64,000 bases of DNA, from NCBI RefSeq assembly GCF_963855985.1, contig NC_087097.1:5055001-5119000 (forward strand), given 5' to 3'. Positions 1 through 11,005 of this stretch are shown in pieces. A model generated the notes under the pieces. The model did no database searches. It worked only from the letters and a program-made list of their open reading frames with translations, and was not told where the DNA came from. This DNA comes from Ostrinia nubilalis (lineage: Eukaryota > Arthropoda > Insecta > Lepidoptera > Crambidae). A program made the translations under genes and the position numbers. The first letter of the stretch is position 1; each line of letters opens with the position of its first letter.

Positions 1-2060
1 TGGAAAATATTGGCGTCTCGCGTTTGTGAAGAATGGAATGGAGACCAACGTTATCGCTCTGATGCTTGATGAACCGATGACATTTAGTAGTAGGGTGGAC
101 AAAAAAGCGGGAGATCGTGCTTTATTATGATGTCCATCAGTGGACTGATATAAGCTAGTAATGATGATTTTGGAAGGATAATGGTCTCCCGATTGCTAGC
201 AAACAATAGGTTTTAAGACAACGTTAACTTTAATGGAATTATTTCCGTTATTTGTTGATCTCTAGAAAGTTATTAATAAAGAAGAGTCAATCTTGAACCC
301 TTTTAACTGTGTATTTTTAGTATAATTACATTCCTTCAGTTTGATCTATTTGTCGTAATTTACTACTTCAAAATATTCAAATCATTTCTTTCTTCAACTT
401 CGGTCTACCATTATACTGTCAGTGTCCAATGCTTAAAATATTGTTTCCTGATGCAAGCAAGTGACTTACCGTCTGAAATACAAAACCGACTCCAAGTTTC
501 TCTGCACGCGAGATATTTCTAGATACAAATAAAAATGTCCGCCGCAGAAATAATATTTTTAAACTGGAAAGTCCATAGACAAAAATGACGTGGTTTATTG
601 TAAGTGGTCACGAGAGTTTAGTGTTTATCGTTTAATAAAAGTTCTGAAAGGAACATTATTTAAGCTATTTTCACTCCATAGAAGGTATACAATAAAAGGA
701 AAATACTTATCTTATATTGTGTATATTTCTTGTGAAGTGTGTAATACCAGTAATACTTACATGTGGACTTTTTGTTTCAGGTATCATCTTTCATGTGATT
801 GGTAAGCTTAGTCACGTACAATATAGTTTTTATTATTATAGAACATAAGTAAATACTTGATCTTTTATACTTCTCTGTAACTAACAATGAAATCAACCCT
901 TAAAAATATGTTATGTAAAATATGGTACCTAATGGTATAAATAGGTAAATAAATATCTTAAGTAGCTATTTGAGACTGGATATGATCTGCTGCGCGTTTC
1001 CACTACCGTACACTAAGTGCAACGATATTTTGAGGCGACACGTCTAACGTATTGCAGTTTATCAGCTACGTGCTACAACTTCTCATTTTGCTACGACGTG
1101 TTTATGCTACGACTACGACGCTATTCTGTGCTACGAATGTTAAGTTACAATATTACTACAATGGACGTAAGACAGCAATGAATGACTAATAAAATGCTAT
1201 TGTTATTATTAACAAGCCTGTGTTGTGAAAGACGAGTTCATATGTATAATACTAGTAGAAGTAACTTATCTCTAGCTCTGTGAATTTAGTTAACACACAT
1301 CAAATGTACTGCAATCATCGTCATACTCCTTCGTAGGTACACTGGGTTTCTATCAGTTTTATTACTTGACCATTAAAATGTTAAATGTATCTCAATAAAC
1401 GTCAATATTTGAAAGAGTCGATTAGAAAGGTAAAGTAAATCCGTTCTGAGTACGAGCAAACACTTGTAGCACTTAAAAAGATTGAGTCCAATAGAGCGCA
1501 CTTTGTAAAAGAGGTATTTTGATGTCAGCACTTTTTATTTACAGACAGCTTTAATGTCCAACAATTGGAAACTTTCTTTGTCATTCTAGAAGTAAAGCAG
1601 GGCATTGGAATGTTGGTCAAAACGTTGGTCAATTCAGATTGCTCAACATGCTGTTTAAAGTACAGAATCGTAATTGTCATTGTACAGGAGAAAATTTTGC
1701 TAAATACTGTAGCAGCTTATTGATTTTAATAAGATCTATTCTGCATGAAAAACTTTATTATTTTAATGTAATATTCACTATACAATTAAAGCCTGAAGCT
1801 CAATGTAATGCAATTTTTTACTGAATTTACCTACTCACTCTCCTCAATCTTATTTAGATCAAGATCTTAAACGAACTTTTTTCTTTGGAACTTTACTTCA
1901 AAATGTACTTGTGGATAAGATAATTGACTTATCATTTACAGTTACGACAAAATAACACAGCCGTAACGACACTCCAGTAAGCAAACTATTATCGAAGCGA
2001 GTATTCACCCTCAGCATAAGATTAGAAAAGTGTGAGTCCAACACTCGAGGTACTCTGGAT
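1..2060. other. No gene recognised; AT-rich DNA
   Basis: The short open frames here lack recognisable domains, credible exon junctions or codon-level support. The only structure I noticed is a cluster of GCTACGA words at about 1068-1140, annotated separately. Confidence 0.6.
1068..1140. repeat. GCTACGA-rich repeat fragment
   Basis: GCTAC or GCTACGA recurs several times in about 70 bases (gctacaact, gctacgacg, gctacgact, gctacgaat). A second stretch with the same flavour lies at 17510-17670. This looks like a fragment of a dispersed repeat. Superfamily and ends are not visible. Confidence 0.4.
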
Positions 2061-2065
2061 AGATT

Positions 2066-2150
2066 GAATCCAATCGAACGCACGTCAACGAGCGCTTCGC
2101 TGCCGATTCTTATTCCTATTTACTTAAGTACGAGTTAGCATTTCCATTAC
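2066..2150. repeat. Local direct duplication, copy 1
   Basis: This stretch (CCAATCGAACGCAC, then GTCAACGAGCGCTTCGCTGC, then a CTATTTACTTAAGTACGA-like part) recurs at 2739-2820 in the same orientation with scattered substitutions and small indels. The copies are about 670 bp apart. They may be an old segmental duplication or two copies of one dispersed repeat. Confidence 0.65.
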
Positions 2151-2738
2151 GTCCTTCTTAACCTGTTACGATAAGTATTTCATACTATACTCTTTGCTTC
2201 TTTAATAGTAGTAGCTTCTGCTCATGACTTAAAAGAAAGCCTTCAGCCAGTTTCAACGAATCGGAAAGGAAAAGAGTCAAAAAATGTGTTTTGAATAACC
2301 AATCGGATTTCGTTATTTCCATATCATTTCTCTCGCTCAGCTCGATTATTCAAAATACATCTTCTCTCTTCTTGGTGGTCTCCTCTCCTCTCTTCTTGGT
2401 GGAAACTGGGCTTTTTTAAGGCATTCGGGATAGAGGGAAACCACAGATCACAGAAACTAAAGGGAGATGTGACAAGGGGGCGGGGCCGGTGTCGCAGCAA
2501 TATGCCCAAAAACAGAACACATTGCTCGTGACAGCAATGATGATAGCAGCGACGTCATAATGTAAACAGTTCACATTGCTTGTCTAGTACTAAAGATTAT
2601 TCGAAGGTTGAGCTACCGCGGTGGATAATGAGCACATATTATTTTGATTGCTTTGTGTGTGTGAATTCCTAATGCGACACTGAGTTTCGAACTCAGCGCA
2701 TTAGTTGGCATCTCTCTATATCTCTATGAGAGTGAAAC

Positions 2739-2820
2739 CAATCGGACGCACTCCGTCAACGAGCGCTTCACTGCCGATTCTTACTTCTATTTCCTTGAAG
2801 TACGATTAGCATTTAAATTA
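2739..2820. repeat. Local direct duplication, copy 2
   Basis: Partner of the 2066-2150 copy, sharing CCAATCGGACGCACTCCGTC and AACGAGCGCTTCACTGCCGA with a few differences. No terminal inverted repeat or flanking duplication was seen. Confidence 0.65.
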
Positions 2821-3525
2821 CACCCAGTTTTATTTGGAAAATTAGGCTAGCTTCTGCGCACAGTTTCAAATGTCAAGAGTCTTTATCCACCCAATTATGG
2901 GTGTCTACTAGCTAGAGTAAAGACAAGGAAAACTAAATCTACTTTTATATTCTAGACCAGAATGAAGCTGAATAAAGATTTACTACGGAAGGTTATTCAA
3001 CTAATTCAATTTTGTTTTTTGATAAAGAATAATGCTAGTTACCTTTCTTAAAGGCTCCACATATTAAAAGGTTTTGGGATTTTAGATAGTAAGGATAATG
3101 CACGAAGTCAGAAAGATTATTAAGGAAAAGATTTAAAATCTTTCAAATGTGAAATACAATATTTCTAAACTTATAATGATCTAACATCACAAATTCTTAC
3201 CTTACATAGATTTCAGAGAAAATACATGGCTTAACAAAATACAAGGATCCCTTTCTCTTTTTAAAGTACAAGTAAAGAACTCTTAATGCAAATAAATTTT
3301 GAGTTTGAATAATGGTGTGAGCGACGACCGACGGGCCCAAGCGGCCCCGGTGAGCTACAAATATTCGTAGCTCTTCCGTAGCACTACTACGAAAAATTTC
3401 TCCACTGAAAATAAACGTCGCAATATAAATATCGTAGCAGTAACAAATAGCAGCTTTACGCTGTGTTTTCCTTGAAGACATAAGTAGGTAGGTAGTAGTA
3501 ATTCGAATATTGTTTCAAAACACTT
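2821..3525. other. No gene recognised
   Basis: No domain, splice structure or clear repeat was found. A slightly GC-richer patch near 3320-3400 gives a 94-codon minus-strand open frame (3197-3481) with no recognisable family. Confidence 0.5.
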
Positions 3526-3752
3526 TCGTTTCAGCTAAATGACGTCCACTGCTGGACAAAGGCCTTCCCCAAGGCTTTTCATAACGACCGGTCCTGCGTT
3601 GCCCGCATCCAGGTTCTTCCCGCTACCTTCACCAGATCCTTGATTCACCTAGTGGGAGGCCTGCCCACGCTACGTCTTCCGGCCCGTGGTTGCCACTCGA
3701 GAAATTTTCTGCCCCAACAGCCATCGTCTCTACGAGCTATGTGCCCTGCCAA
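3526..3752 (-). mobile_element. RTE-type non-LTR retrotransposon, 5'-truncated 3' end
   Basis: Read on the minus strand, this encodes the typical C-terminus of an RTE-type endonuclease/reverse transcriptase. That family ends in a GRP..RW.DDI.KVAG..W.R.AQDR..W..LGEA..QQWT-like block, seen here as pieces around the Val-Ala-Gly, Ala-Gln-Asp-Arg-Ser and final Gln-Gln-Trp segments. The plus-strand signature GACGTCCACTGCTGGACAAA is at about 3541. The element end adjoins TTTCGTTTCAG, a remnant of the (GTTC)n-type tail also seen at 44103, 54477 and 55027. Only about 230 bp remain, so this is a dead 5'-truncated insertion. No target duplication was identified. Confidence 0.8.
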
Positions 3753-5240
3753 CACATTTATGTGTCCCAAATATTATACTTGTACCTATTCCGTTGAATG
3801 CAGATCGCAGCGTGAATATTAAGGCTGCCCGATGGGTGGATATGTCAGATATGAGTCGCTTAGGATAATTAAATGATAAATAACTAAAAGTTGTTGTTGC
3901 AAAATAATACTTTTGTATGGTGCTACAGCGTTGAGTTTGATGTGCCTACGTCTATTTTTATGTTTACTTGTAAACATTGGTATTTGCTCACCGTAAAACG
4001 TTTTTATAACACCTTTTTATTATTTCTCGGGGTGTTTATTTTGGTCTAACATGAAAGGAGCGCGTTGTTAGGATGGTTCGTTGTTTCTTCAGCGTTTTTA
4101 TGAATTTCACTTACAGTACGCAAATGGATTGAATCCATAAGGGACGGGATTTTGCAAATAAGCAGTAGGGTAATTCAAGTGCAATCTGTCATTTCAATCT
4201 ATTCTATTTGTCATTTAGCTTGTTTAATCTGTGCTGAATAAAGTGCACAATATTTAAGCAGGATATGGTTGCACGCGGATTTTTAGAGAGTTAAATCTTT
4301 TGGCCAATAGAAAACGTCAAAATAGTTATTATATGAACTGGGATTGGTCAATGACTTTTGAAATTAAAATCCGATGGCCTGAAAAAATCGGTTTTCCAAC
4401 AAACGTCAGTTACGCGCAAGGAGGTTTAGCTATTTATCCATCGAAGTTAATAAGGGAGAAGACATAAGACTAATTTTATTATTTGCCTGCCGCGACCCGG
4501 TTTTTACGAACAATGACGATGACGAACGATGAACCAGTAACGAGGAGCACACTTAGCAATGCTTCCAGGTTGCGCCTCGGTATCAATTAAGTAACATTTT
4601 CCGTTAAGTTTACTTTATGGCCAACTAAAGGACTTTTGCCGTCTCCATGGACAAACTCGAAGTATGATAACTACAGTCATTGTCAAAATTTTGCACTGCC
4701 ATTGCCGCTGGATACCATATATCGCTACTATATTCATAGATAATAGACTTTCAGTTAATCGTCAAAATTGACATTGTTTTTTAAATAACAACAAATGGTA
4801 TGAATTTTTAAATGTGATATTTTTATAAAGGTAAGTCCCCAAAACAACATTTGATAGCCTATTTTCTTTCGTTGGCATCTAAGTTCCTGTTTTCTACATA
4901 TATGTTACTACTACCTATTGGATAAGTAACTAAGAACTTTGTCGTTTATTCCATGTGAACAAAATCCCTAAAAGCCCATTTGTAATAATATTCTTACTAA
5001 ACACTGCTGAAAAAGGACTAAACTTCTGAGCTATGAACGTATAATCCAGTAGCATTAAGTAGGTAGGTAAGGTACGTATAGCGACGTTGGAACTTGATAT
5101 AGAAGTTAGCTGTTTTATATTTTTTTTCACAGCAGAAATCTTTATCTTTGATCTTAATATCTGATCGTACGTATTGTCTTTTAAAATATTACATTTGCCT
5201 AAATAAAAATAACCGACCTGCTGCTTATGTAAATTATAAT
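3753..5240. other. No gene recognised
   Basis: I found no coding signature or element ends in this stretch. A 113-codon minus-strand frame at 4930-5271 runs through low-complexity AT-rich sequence and into the tandem duplication at 5245, which argues against a real gene. Confidence 0.5.
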
Positions 5241-5244
5241 TATT

Positions 5245-5320
5245 TATAACCCTACTTACAATGCATAACAATCATAATTAGGTATTATAACCCTACTTAA
5301 CAATGCATAACAATCATAAG
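5245..5320. repeat. Two-unit tandem duplication
   Basis: A unit of about 40 bp (TATAACCCTACTTA, then CAATGCATAACAATCATAA) occurs twice in direct succession, from 5245 and from 5285. The second copy has one extra A. The near identity suggests a recent duplication, perhaps by replication slippage. Confidence 0.85.
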
Positions 5321-5351
5321 ATAGTTTGGGTAGGTAGGTAGGTACTATCTA

Positions 5352-5396
5352 GGCCGAAGGTGGAAGCGATCGACCCGGAAATATTCTCAACCATCT
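5352..5396 (-). mobile_element. Fragment of the lepidopteran SINE seen at 62519
   Basis: AGGCCGAAGGTGGAAGCGA followed by a CCCGGAA..TCTCAACC stretch matches the middle of the SINE copies at 36785 and 62519. Both ends are missing. Confidence 0.6.
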
Positions 5397-5399
5397 CAA

Positions 5400-6170
5400 C
5401 TATCATAATATGTATTTAGAACAGTCCCTCCTTACCAATGATATTATAGATAATACCATTGCTCCTTACCATCAATGCAATCGAGCAGACAAAGGACATT
5501 GATAAAAATCGCCCTAAGATTTTCAAAGACTTAGTATGTAGGTACCATAATTTTATGTATATTTTATTTATTTACTTGCAAGTGTCCAAACCTATCGGAC
5601 AAGTTGCAGTTCGAAAAAATATTTTAAAAGTATTTAAACGAAATCAAAGTCACCGACATATTGACAGAGCAGAGACAGAGATGCGCTTTTTTAATTCGAT
5701 TTAAGTAAATAATGGTATGATCGATTAGACTAGAGTCTAATCATTAGACCTTTAGACGGGCGCAGATCCGCCGCGCCCGCAGCGCTTCAGTGGATTATTG
5801 CATTTTATGTATATTTAATCACATTTATTTACCTACATTTACATATTTACTCTTTTCTTTAAGTGTAGACACTGTTTATGTATAAGTCCACTATTGCATG
5901 CCGTGGCAACCTATAATTAAGGCAGCACTTAGATTAAGTTAAATACGTTGTAAATATTGATTGTCTTCCAGTGTATGTCTTGTTGGTTGTCCTATTAAAT
6001 AAATAAAATAAATATTTATAGCAACACAATGTTTAAAAATAAAATTTTTCAAAAACGATCAATTTAATCGATTATGTCTATTCTAAATGGACATCCCTAT
6101 TTGTTAGTCAAATTGTCATTCACTCGCATCACCTTTTCTCTCTCACTCACTCTTGCTGTGTTGCTGTCTT
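5400..6170. other. No gene recognised
   Basis: A poor 81-codon plus-strand frame (5459-5704) has no recognisable family. A small GC-rich patch (ccgccgcgcccgcagcgc, about 5770) stands out in otherwise AT-rich DNA. Confidence 0.5.
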
Positions 6171-6652
6171 GCTTGATCCAGTGTTGCCAGAAGGTTACTT
6201 TTGTAACCTTTTAGGTTACTTTTGAACTGCAATGGTTACTTTTAGGTTACACTAATGAAAATGTTACTTTTAGGTGATTTTTCAGAAATTGTAGAATTAA
6301 CTTTTACAGGTTATTCAGTAAAAAATAGCATTTAAACATGAATTTGATTTGTTATTTGTTAAAAAAAAAGAGTTTTAGCGAATGTTTTGTTTTTCGATAG
6401 TGAAACGCAAATCCATGAAACGTTTTTATACGACCGGTCACTTTTCGGTCTTCATGGAATGGTCAAAATTCGAATTTAGGTAAACGATTGATGATCAATT
6501 GTTCATTTTCCATCCATGAACAACCTTACACAATCGCTCCGCACCCCCCCCCCCCCCCCCCGTATGAAGGTTACTTTTTATTCAAAAAGGTTACATTTTT
6601 TTATATTTCTGGTAATTTCTGACAAGACCCGACTGGCAACACTGGCTTGATC
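6171..6652. mobile_element. Non-autonomous hAT-type element with 8-bp target duplication
   Basis: The element proper spans 6179-6644. It begins CAGTGTTGCCAG and ends CTGGCAACACTG, a perfect 12-bp terminal inverted repeat. It is flanked by the identical octamer GCTTGATC at 6171-6178 and 6645-6652. An 8-bp target duplication with CAG..CTG termini is the hallmark of the hAT superfamily. It has no transposase frame. The interior holds repeated GGTTAC(TTTT) words concentrated near both ends (6193, 6214, 6234, 6245, 6569, 6589) plus an inverted GTAACC at 6203, which may be subterminal transposase-binding repeats. An 18-C run lies at 6544-6561. Confidence 0.9.
6544..6561. repeat. Poly(C)18 tract
   Basis: An uninterrupted run of 18 C lies inside the hAT-type element. 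Runs of this length are prone to length change and sequencing error and can form i-motif or G-quadruplex structures. Confidence 0.95.
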
Positions 6653-6811
6653 CTTCTTTGTGATTCGTTTGTGTTTTAGCTTTTATTTTCGGAACTTTAT
6701 TAACTACAAACTTGGCTATTCAAACGGACTCTGATTGATTGCAATAACGACATACTCAGCCTGGGATTTACTGTTTTTGTGTGGCTCGGCCAAGGCTCGG
6801 CTGGTGGTTCT

Positions 6812-9286
6812 ATGGTGTTAGAAAATGAGCAACTTAATTATACACAACAATGGGCAGCACCTCGATCGGTAAGTACCTACATTTTGCTCTGCAATCTTAT
6901 GAATAAGTACTAGCCTTGCCAAACTTCTGAATTGCCATTCTCATGGCGGGTTGTCTTGAAATGAATGTTCCGCTATTATCTGTGGTTCAACCCTGGACAG
7001 TGTGGACAGCCAGGCCCGATTCGATTGTAAGAAACTAGTCGATGGTACAGCGCAATGGAGGCATGAGCGAAACAACAATTATGTTGACAATCCAGCTGGT
7101 TTTGGTGTAAATCTAAGGAATTATTTACTTTGACACTATCTCCCTGCTCTCAATGAAAGCTTGTTTTGTTTTGTTTTTTGGAACTAAGACTACTAGATTA
7201 TTATTTTTTGTAACTAAGTTTGTAACACGTCATAATTAATTATTATAACAACAATGCTTATTTACTAAAGCTGTTTAACCCTACCCTCTGACCCAAAATT
7301 CTACTAACAGCACATAATATTGAATTATCATTTTTTTTATGGTTTGCGGCTCAATTTATTCAACGCACAGGAGTATGTGTGGCATGGCATGCAATGAATC
7401 TATTTATTTTTACAGGTTACAGCTCATGATCTTATATGCACAACATGATGGACCCAAGCCCAAGATACAACACAAATGCATCTACTTCAAATCTTAGCAG
7501 AAAATGTGTGCTTTGCAGTAGAACACTAGAGCCTAGAACACGTTCACATCAGCTCATGTCCCTGAGAACTAACACTCAACATCATATTAACATCAGGAAC
7601 ATAATTGTGGAACGACTAACTCCATTAGAGGTAATGCACGCTAAAGTCCTTATTTAATAAAATGTTATTGGCTATACAATCAGTCTAATTCTTGTAAAGT
7701 TATTGGTTTCTGTAAATTAATACTAAAATAAAATAATTTAAGTGCGGGACATTAAAAAACTGATAATTTTTTTAAACTTATTTCTAATTATTATTATTTT
7801 TAAACAGGTTACTGCAAATGACTACATCTGTGGGGCTTGTCACTCATTATTGCAAAGAGATACCACACCTACTTCACAAGACTCTCCAGATATGCCAACC
7901 GGTGCCCCGGTAGGTCACCAACAAGTTTGTGTTGGATGTGGTTGTTCATTATTGCGAACTTGAAGTCATTGTTTGGATACAGAGAATAATCAAGATATAT
8001 TAAACATTGTTCGAAATTGGATTCAACCCAGAGAGGTAAGAGCCCTGCCAGTTTTATAATACATAAAAATAATTATGCCGGTTTATTATAATAATAAAAA
8101 AGGTTTTTTCCGAATCAGCCTTCCCATCCTTCAACTCCTTCCATTGCTTTCAATCTGCCACTACTCTCATCCATACAGGTTATACAGGGTGGAAACGATA
8201 AGTGATCTCACTCGATTATTTCTAAACTACACAAGATATCGAAAAACTGGTTACTCATCCTGAAAGTGCTTCACGAGCTCTTTCTAACGGTATCAGTAAA
8301 TAGTTACAGAATTAACTGGATCTATCCGAAAATTCAATGTTTTCAGCCTCCATACTAAATGTATGCCAGCCACACAATATTAAAAGTGTTATAGATCACT
8401 TATCGTTTCCACCCTGTATAATACAAATATACTTATATTATTAAAATATTGCAATATTATTACTTACATAATATTAAACATAATTTTTACTATTATAAAG
8501 CCAGTTAAAAATTCCCTGAGCCAAATAAACTCAGTAAAGTTTTATTTATACTTCCTGCATAACAACAGACTACTCTTTTAAACTACCACTATTCTCACTC
8601 TCAATCCTCGTTCCTCATTCATCCCTTTCGTTTCCTCCATAGACCAATCATTCCTCATCATTCAGCGTTCAAATCATAAATTATCTTTCATCACTCATCT
8701 TACTATTCCGTTACACACAAAAGTCGTTAATCCTATATAAATATTGCTCTTCTTATTGTTGAACTGTGAATCTGATGTTTTATTTTATTTTCAGATTCGT
8801 CCTTCAGATCTTCTTTGCCATAGATACTATCAGAGAGCACGAATTACTACAGTTGGTGCTTATTTAATGAAGCTGAGGACCGGTGATTCAGATGACAGAA
8901 TAGCTACATTACTTGGCATTTCAAGGAGTACTCTTACAAAATATGTAATGAAAGCACGCAGTATGATGGAGGAACATTTCGTACCAGCACATTTAGGGTT
9001 ACAACATATTAGTAGAGAGGAAGTAGCCCAAAGAAACCTTTATGTTCCAGTCTCTTTTCGGGAAGCCAGGAAACGATTTACCACAAAGAAAGGCTATTGT
9101 CATCATGGATGGTACATACATACATTTATGTGCAAAAAAGTAGCAATTATGCATACCAAAAAAAAAACTTATTCCCTATACAAATATCGGAATCTCGTTA
9201 AACCATTTATGGTACTTTGTTGTGATGGCGACATCATTGATGTATTGGGCCCATATTTAATAGAAAATGTAGAACATGACCATTAA
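6812..9286 (+). pseudogene. Multi-exon DDE transposase-derived gene, broken
   Basis: The likely exons are 6812-6868 (donor GTAAGT), 7416-7630, 7808-8035 and 8795-9286, all with GT/AG borders, and the last three join in phase 0. An open frame can start at ATG 7436; the upstream exon is not open across the first junction, so it may be 5'UTR. Exon 2 carries a Cys-x2-Cys pair (RKCVLCSRTL) and exon 3 another (DYICGACHSLL) plus CVGCGC, suggesting a zinc-binding N-terminus. Exon 4 has a helix-turn-helix-like stretch (RIATLLGISRSTLTKYV), then EEHFVPAHLGLQHISREE. It then has pieces of a DDE catalytic core: MDGTYI, YVQKSSNYAYQK and TYSLYKYRNLVKPFMVLCC-DGDIIDVLGPY. That order fits insect PIF/Harbinger-like DDE_Tnp_4 transposases. 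Damage includes an in-frame TGA at 7961-7963. The three core pieces lie in three different frames between about 9093 and 9170. The protein stops just after LGPY, short of the rest of the catalytic domain. The assignment to this DDE group is from memory of family motifs. Confidence 0.75.
8183..8418. mobile_element. TA-flanked MITE in the intron of the transposase relic
   Basis: A perfect 24-bp terminal inverted repeat begins CAGGGTGGAAACGATAAGTG at 8185-8208, mirrored at 8393-8416. TATA lies at the left edge and the right edge, consistent with a TA target duplication. The 232-bp core has no coding capacity. Mariner/Tc1-type MITEs with CAGGGTG ends are common in insects, but the superfamily here is inferred from the TA only. 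Confidence 0.9.
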
Positions 9287-9550
9287 TAAATAATAAGTAC
9301 CTACATACGTATTTTCATTTATACCTACATAACTGCCTACTTACCCTTGGGTCGGAATAAAGATATTTTTGGATTTAAATGTAAGTAAAATATATTAACT
9401 TCTTTTTAAAAAATGTTTGGCTTTTCCGTAGGCATTCCTATTTTTCCAATACGCAAAGTTCTATTTGCTGCTATTCATACGGTTTGACAAAGGGGTTCTT
9501 TAACGATCTACGATTTAAAGTGTAATTAAGACGTCTCTCCTACATATCTA

Positions 9551-9907
9551 TACCTACTTATAATAAATCTGTAGAGAGGTCAATTCTGTACATGAAATAT
9601 AATTTTCAAAATAACTATCAGGGGGTGATACTGATGCCAAAAATGCAATCAGTAAAATTTTTGTCTGTCTGTCTGTCCGTCTGTATGTTCCTTATAGAAA
9701 TAAAAACTACTCGACGGATTTTAACGAAACTTGGTACAATTATTCTTCATACTCCTGGGCAGGTTATAGTATACTTAGGAATTCTCACGGGAACAGGAAT
9801 TAGCGGGAAAATCCTTTTGTATGAAAAATCTAAACCGCTTAAGTTAGACGCTTTAAATTTCGCACGTAGGTACTTTAGTAAACTAATTCCCACGGGAACG
9901 GGAATTC
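9551..9907 (+). mobile_element. Helitron-like repeat, left arm of a long inverted repeat
   Basis: This arm carries TAATAAATCTGTAGAGAGGT, a (CTGT)n stretch, ACTACTCGACGGATTTTAAC and TGTATGAAAAATCTAAACCG. It is almost identical to the reverse complement of 10180-10530. It is the first part of a dispersed lepidopteran repeat whose 3' end on this strand is missing. The 116-codon open frame it contains (9592-9942) is mirrored in the other arm and is best read as non-coding repeat. Confidence 0.85.
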
Positions 9908-9949
9908 GCATTATTATACATATAATTCTTGACAATAAATAGTTTTATT

Positions 9950-10545
9950 AGCAACTAGCGGCCGCCCGCGACTTCGTACGCGTGGATCCCGTTTTACCCC
10001 CTTCATCTATCTTACGCGGTTTAGATTTTTTCGTTCAAATGTTTTTTCCCGTTCACGTGGGAATTTTGCAATATCCTGTTGTAACTAAGCTTTAAGTTTA
10101 TTAAGATAGGTACCTATATGTCAAATTTCAAGCGTCTAACTAAAGCGGTTTAGATTTTTCATACAAAGGGATTTTCCCACGAATTCCAGTTCCCGTGGGA
10201 ATTAGTTTACTAAAGTACCTACGTGCGAAATTTAAAGCGTCTAACTTAAGCGGTTTAGATTTTTCATACAAAAGGATTTTCCCGCTAATTCCTGTTCCCG
10301 TGGGAATTCCTAAGTATACTATAACCTGCCCAGGAGTATGAAGAATAATTGTACCAAGTTTCGTTAAAATCCGTCGAGTAGTTTTTGTTTCTATAAGGAA
10401 CATACAGACAGACAGACAGACAAAAATTTTACTGATTGCATTTTTGGCATCAGTATCACCCCCTGATAGTTATTTTGAAAATATATTTCATGTACAGAGT
10501 TGACCTCTCTACAGATTTATTATAAGTAGGTACCTATAGAAGATA
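9950..10545 (-). mobile_element. Helitron-like non-autonomous element, near complete
   Basis: On the minus strand the element runs from about 10545 to 9950. It ends in the GC-rich segment CGAAGTCGCGGGCGGCCGCTAGT, which is listed here only by key parts: the CGCGGGCGGCCGC block and the terminal CTAGT-type end at about 9952. This end structure, a GC hairpin just before CTAG, resembles Helitrons. Its first about 350 bp pair with the arm at 9551-9907, so the two copies face each other tail to tail. Confidence 0.7.
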
Positions 10546-10640
10546 GAAAATGGAAATGTACTTCTGTTATGCTAATAACCTCAAAATCTGAAGCATTTTT
10601 CCTATTGTAACGAATCTCCCGCTTATCCGTGCTTTAAGTA

Positions 10641-10859
10641 TCTACACTAATATTATAAAGAGGAAAACTTTGTTTGTTTGGTTGTAATGAATAGACTCAA
10701 AAACTATTGGACCGTTTTTATTAAATTCTTTCACCATTCGAAAGCTACATTATCCACGAGTAACAGGCTAAATTTTATTTTGGAAAATAATAGGGTTCCG
10801 TAAAATATGTAGGTACCTAATGTAGGCCACGCGCGCGAAGCCGCGAGCGAAAAGCTAGT
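10641..10859 (+). mobile_element. Helitron-like non-autonomous element
   Basis: It begins TCTACACTAATATTATAAAG, continues with AGACTCAAAAACTATTGGAC, and ends with CGCGCGAAGCCGCGAGCG then AAAGCTAGT. A GC palindrome just before a terminal CTAGT and a TC-type 5' end fit Helitrons. An inverted relative with the same interior lies at 53186-53376. Confidence 0.75.
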
Positions 10860-11005
10860 GGAGTATAAGGTGACAATCGTTAAGTAATTTCACATATAAA
10901 AATCATTATTTCATTGCTTGGGGGTCTTGGGGCGAACGATGTATGGACGCAGAACAATATCCTTTATTTTCAAATTTAAGCAAAAAGCATTCTGTGGTTA
11001 TAAAA

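Noticed and set aside
9592..9942. 116-codon open frame as a possible gene
   Set aside because: The same protein frame is mirrored in the inverted arm (10140-10403 minus) and the DNA is a dispersed Helitron-like repeat with CTGT runs; no domain is recognisable.
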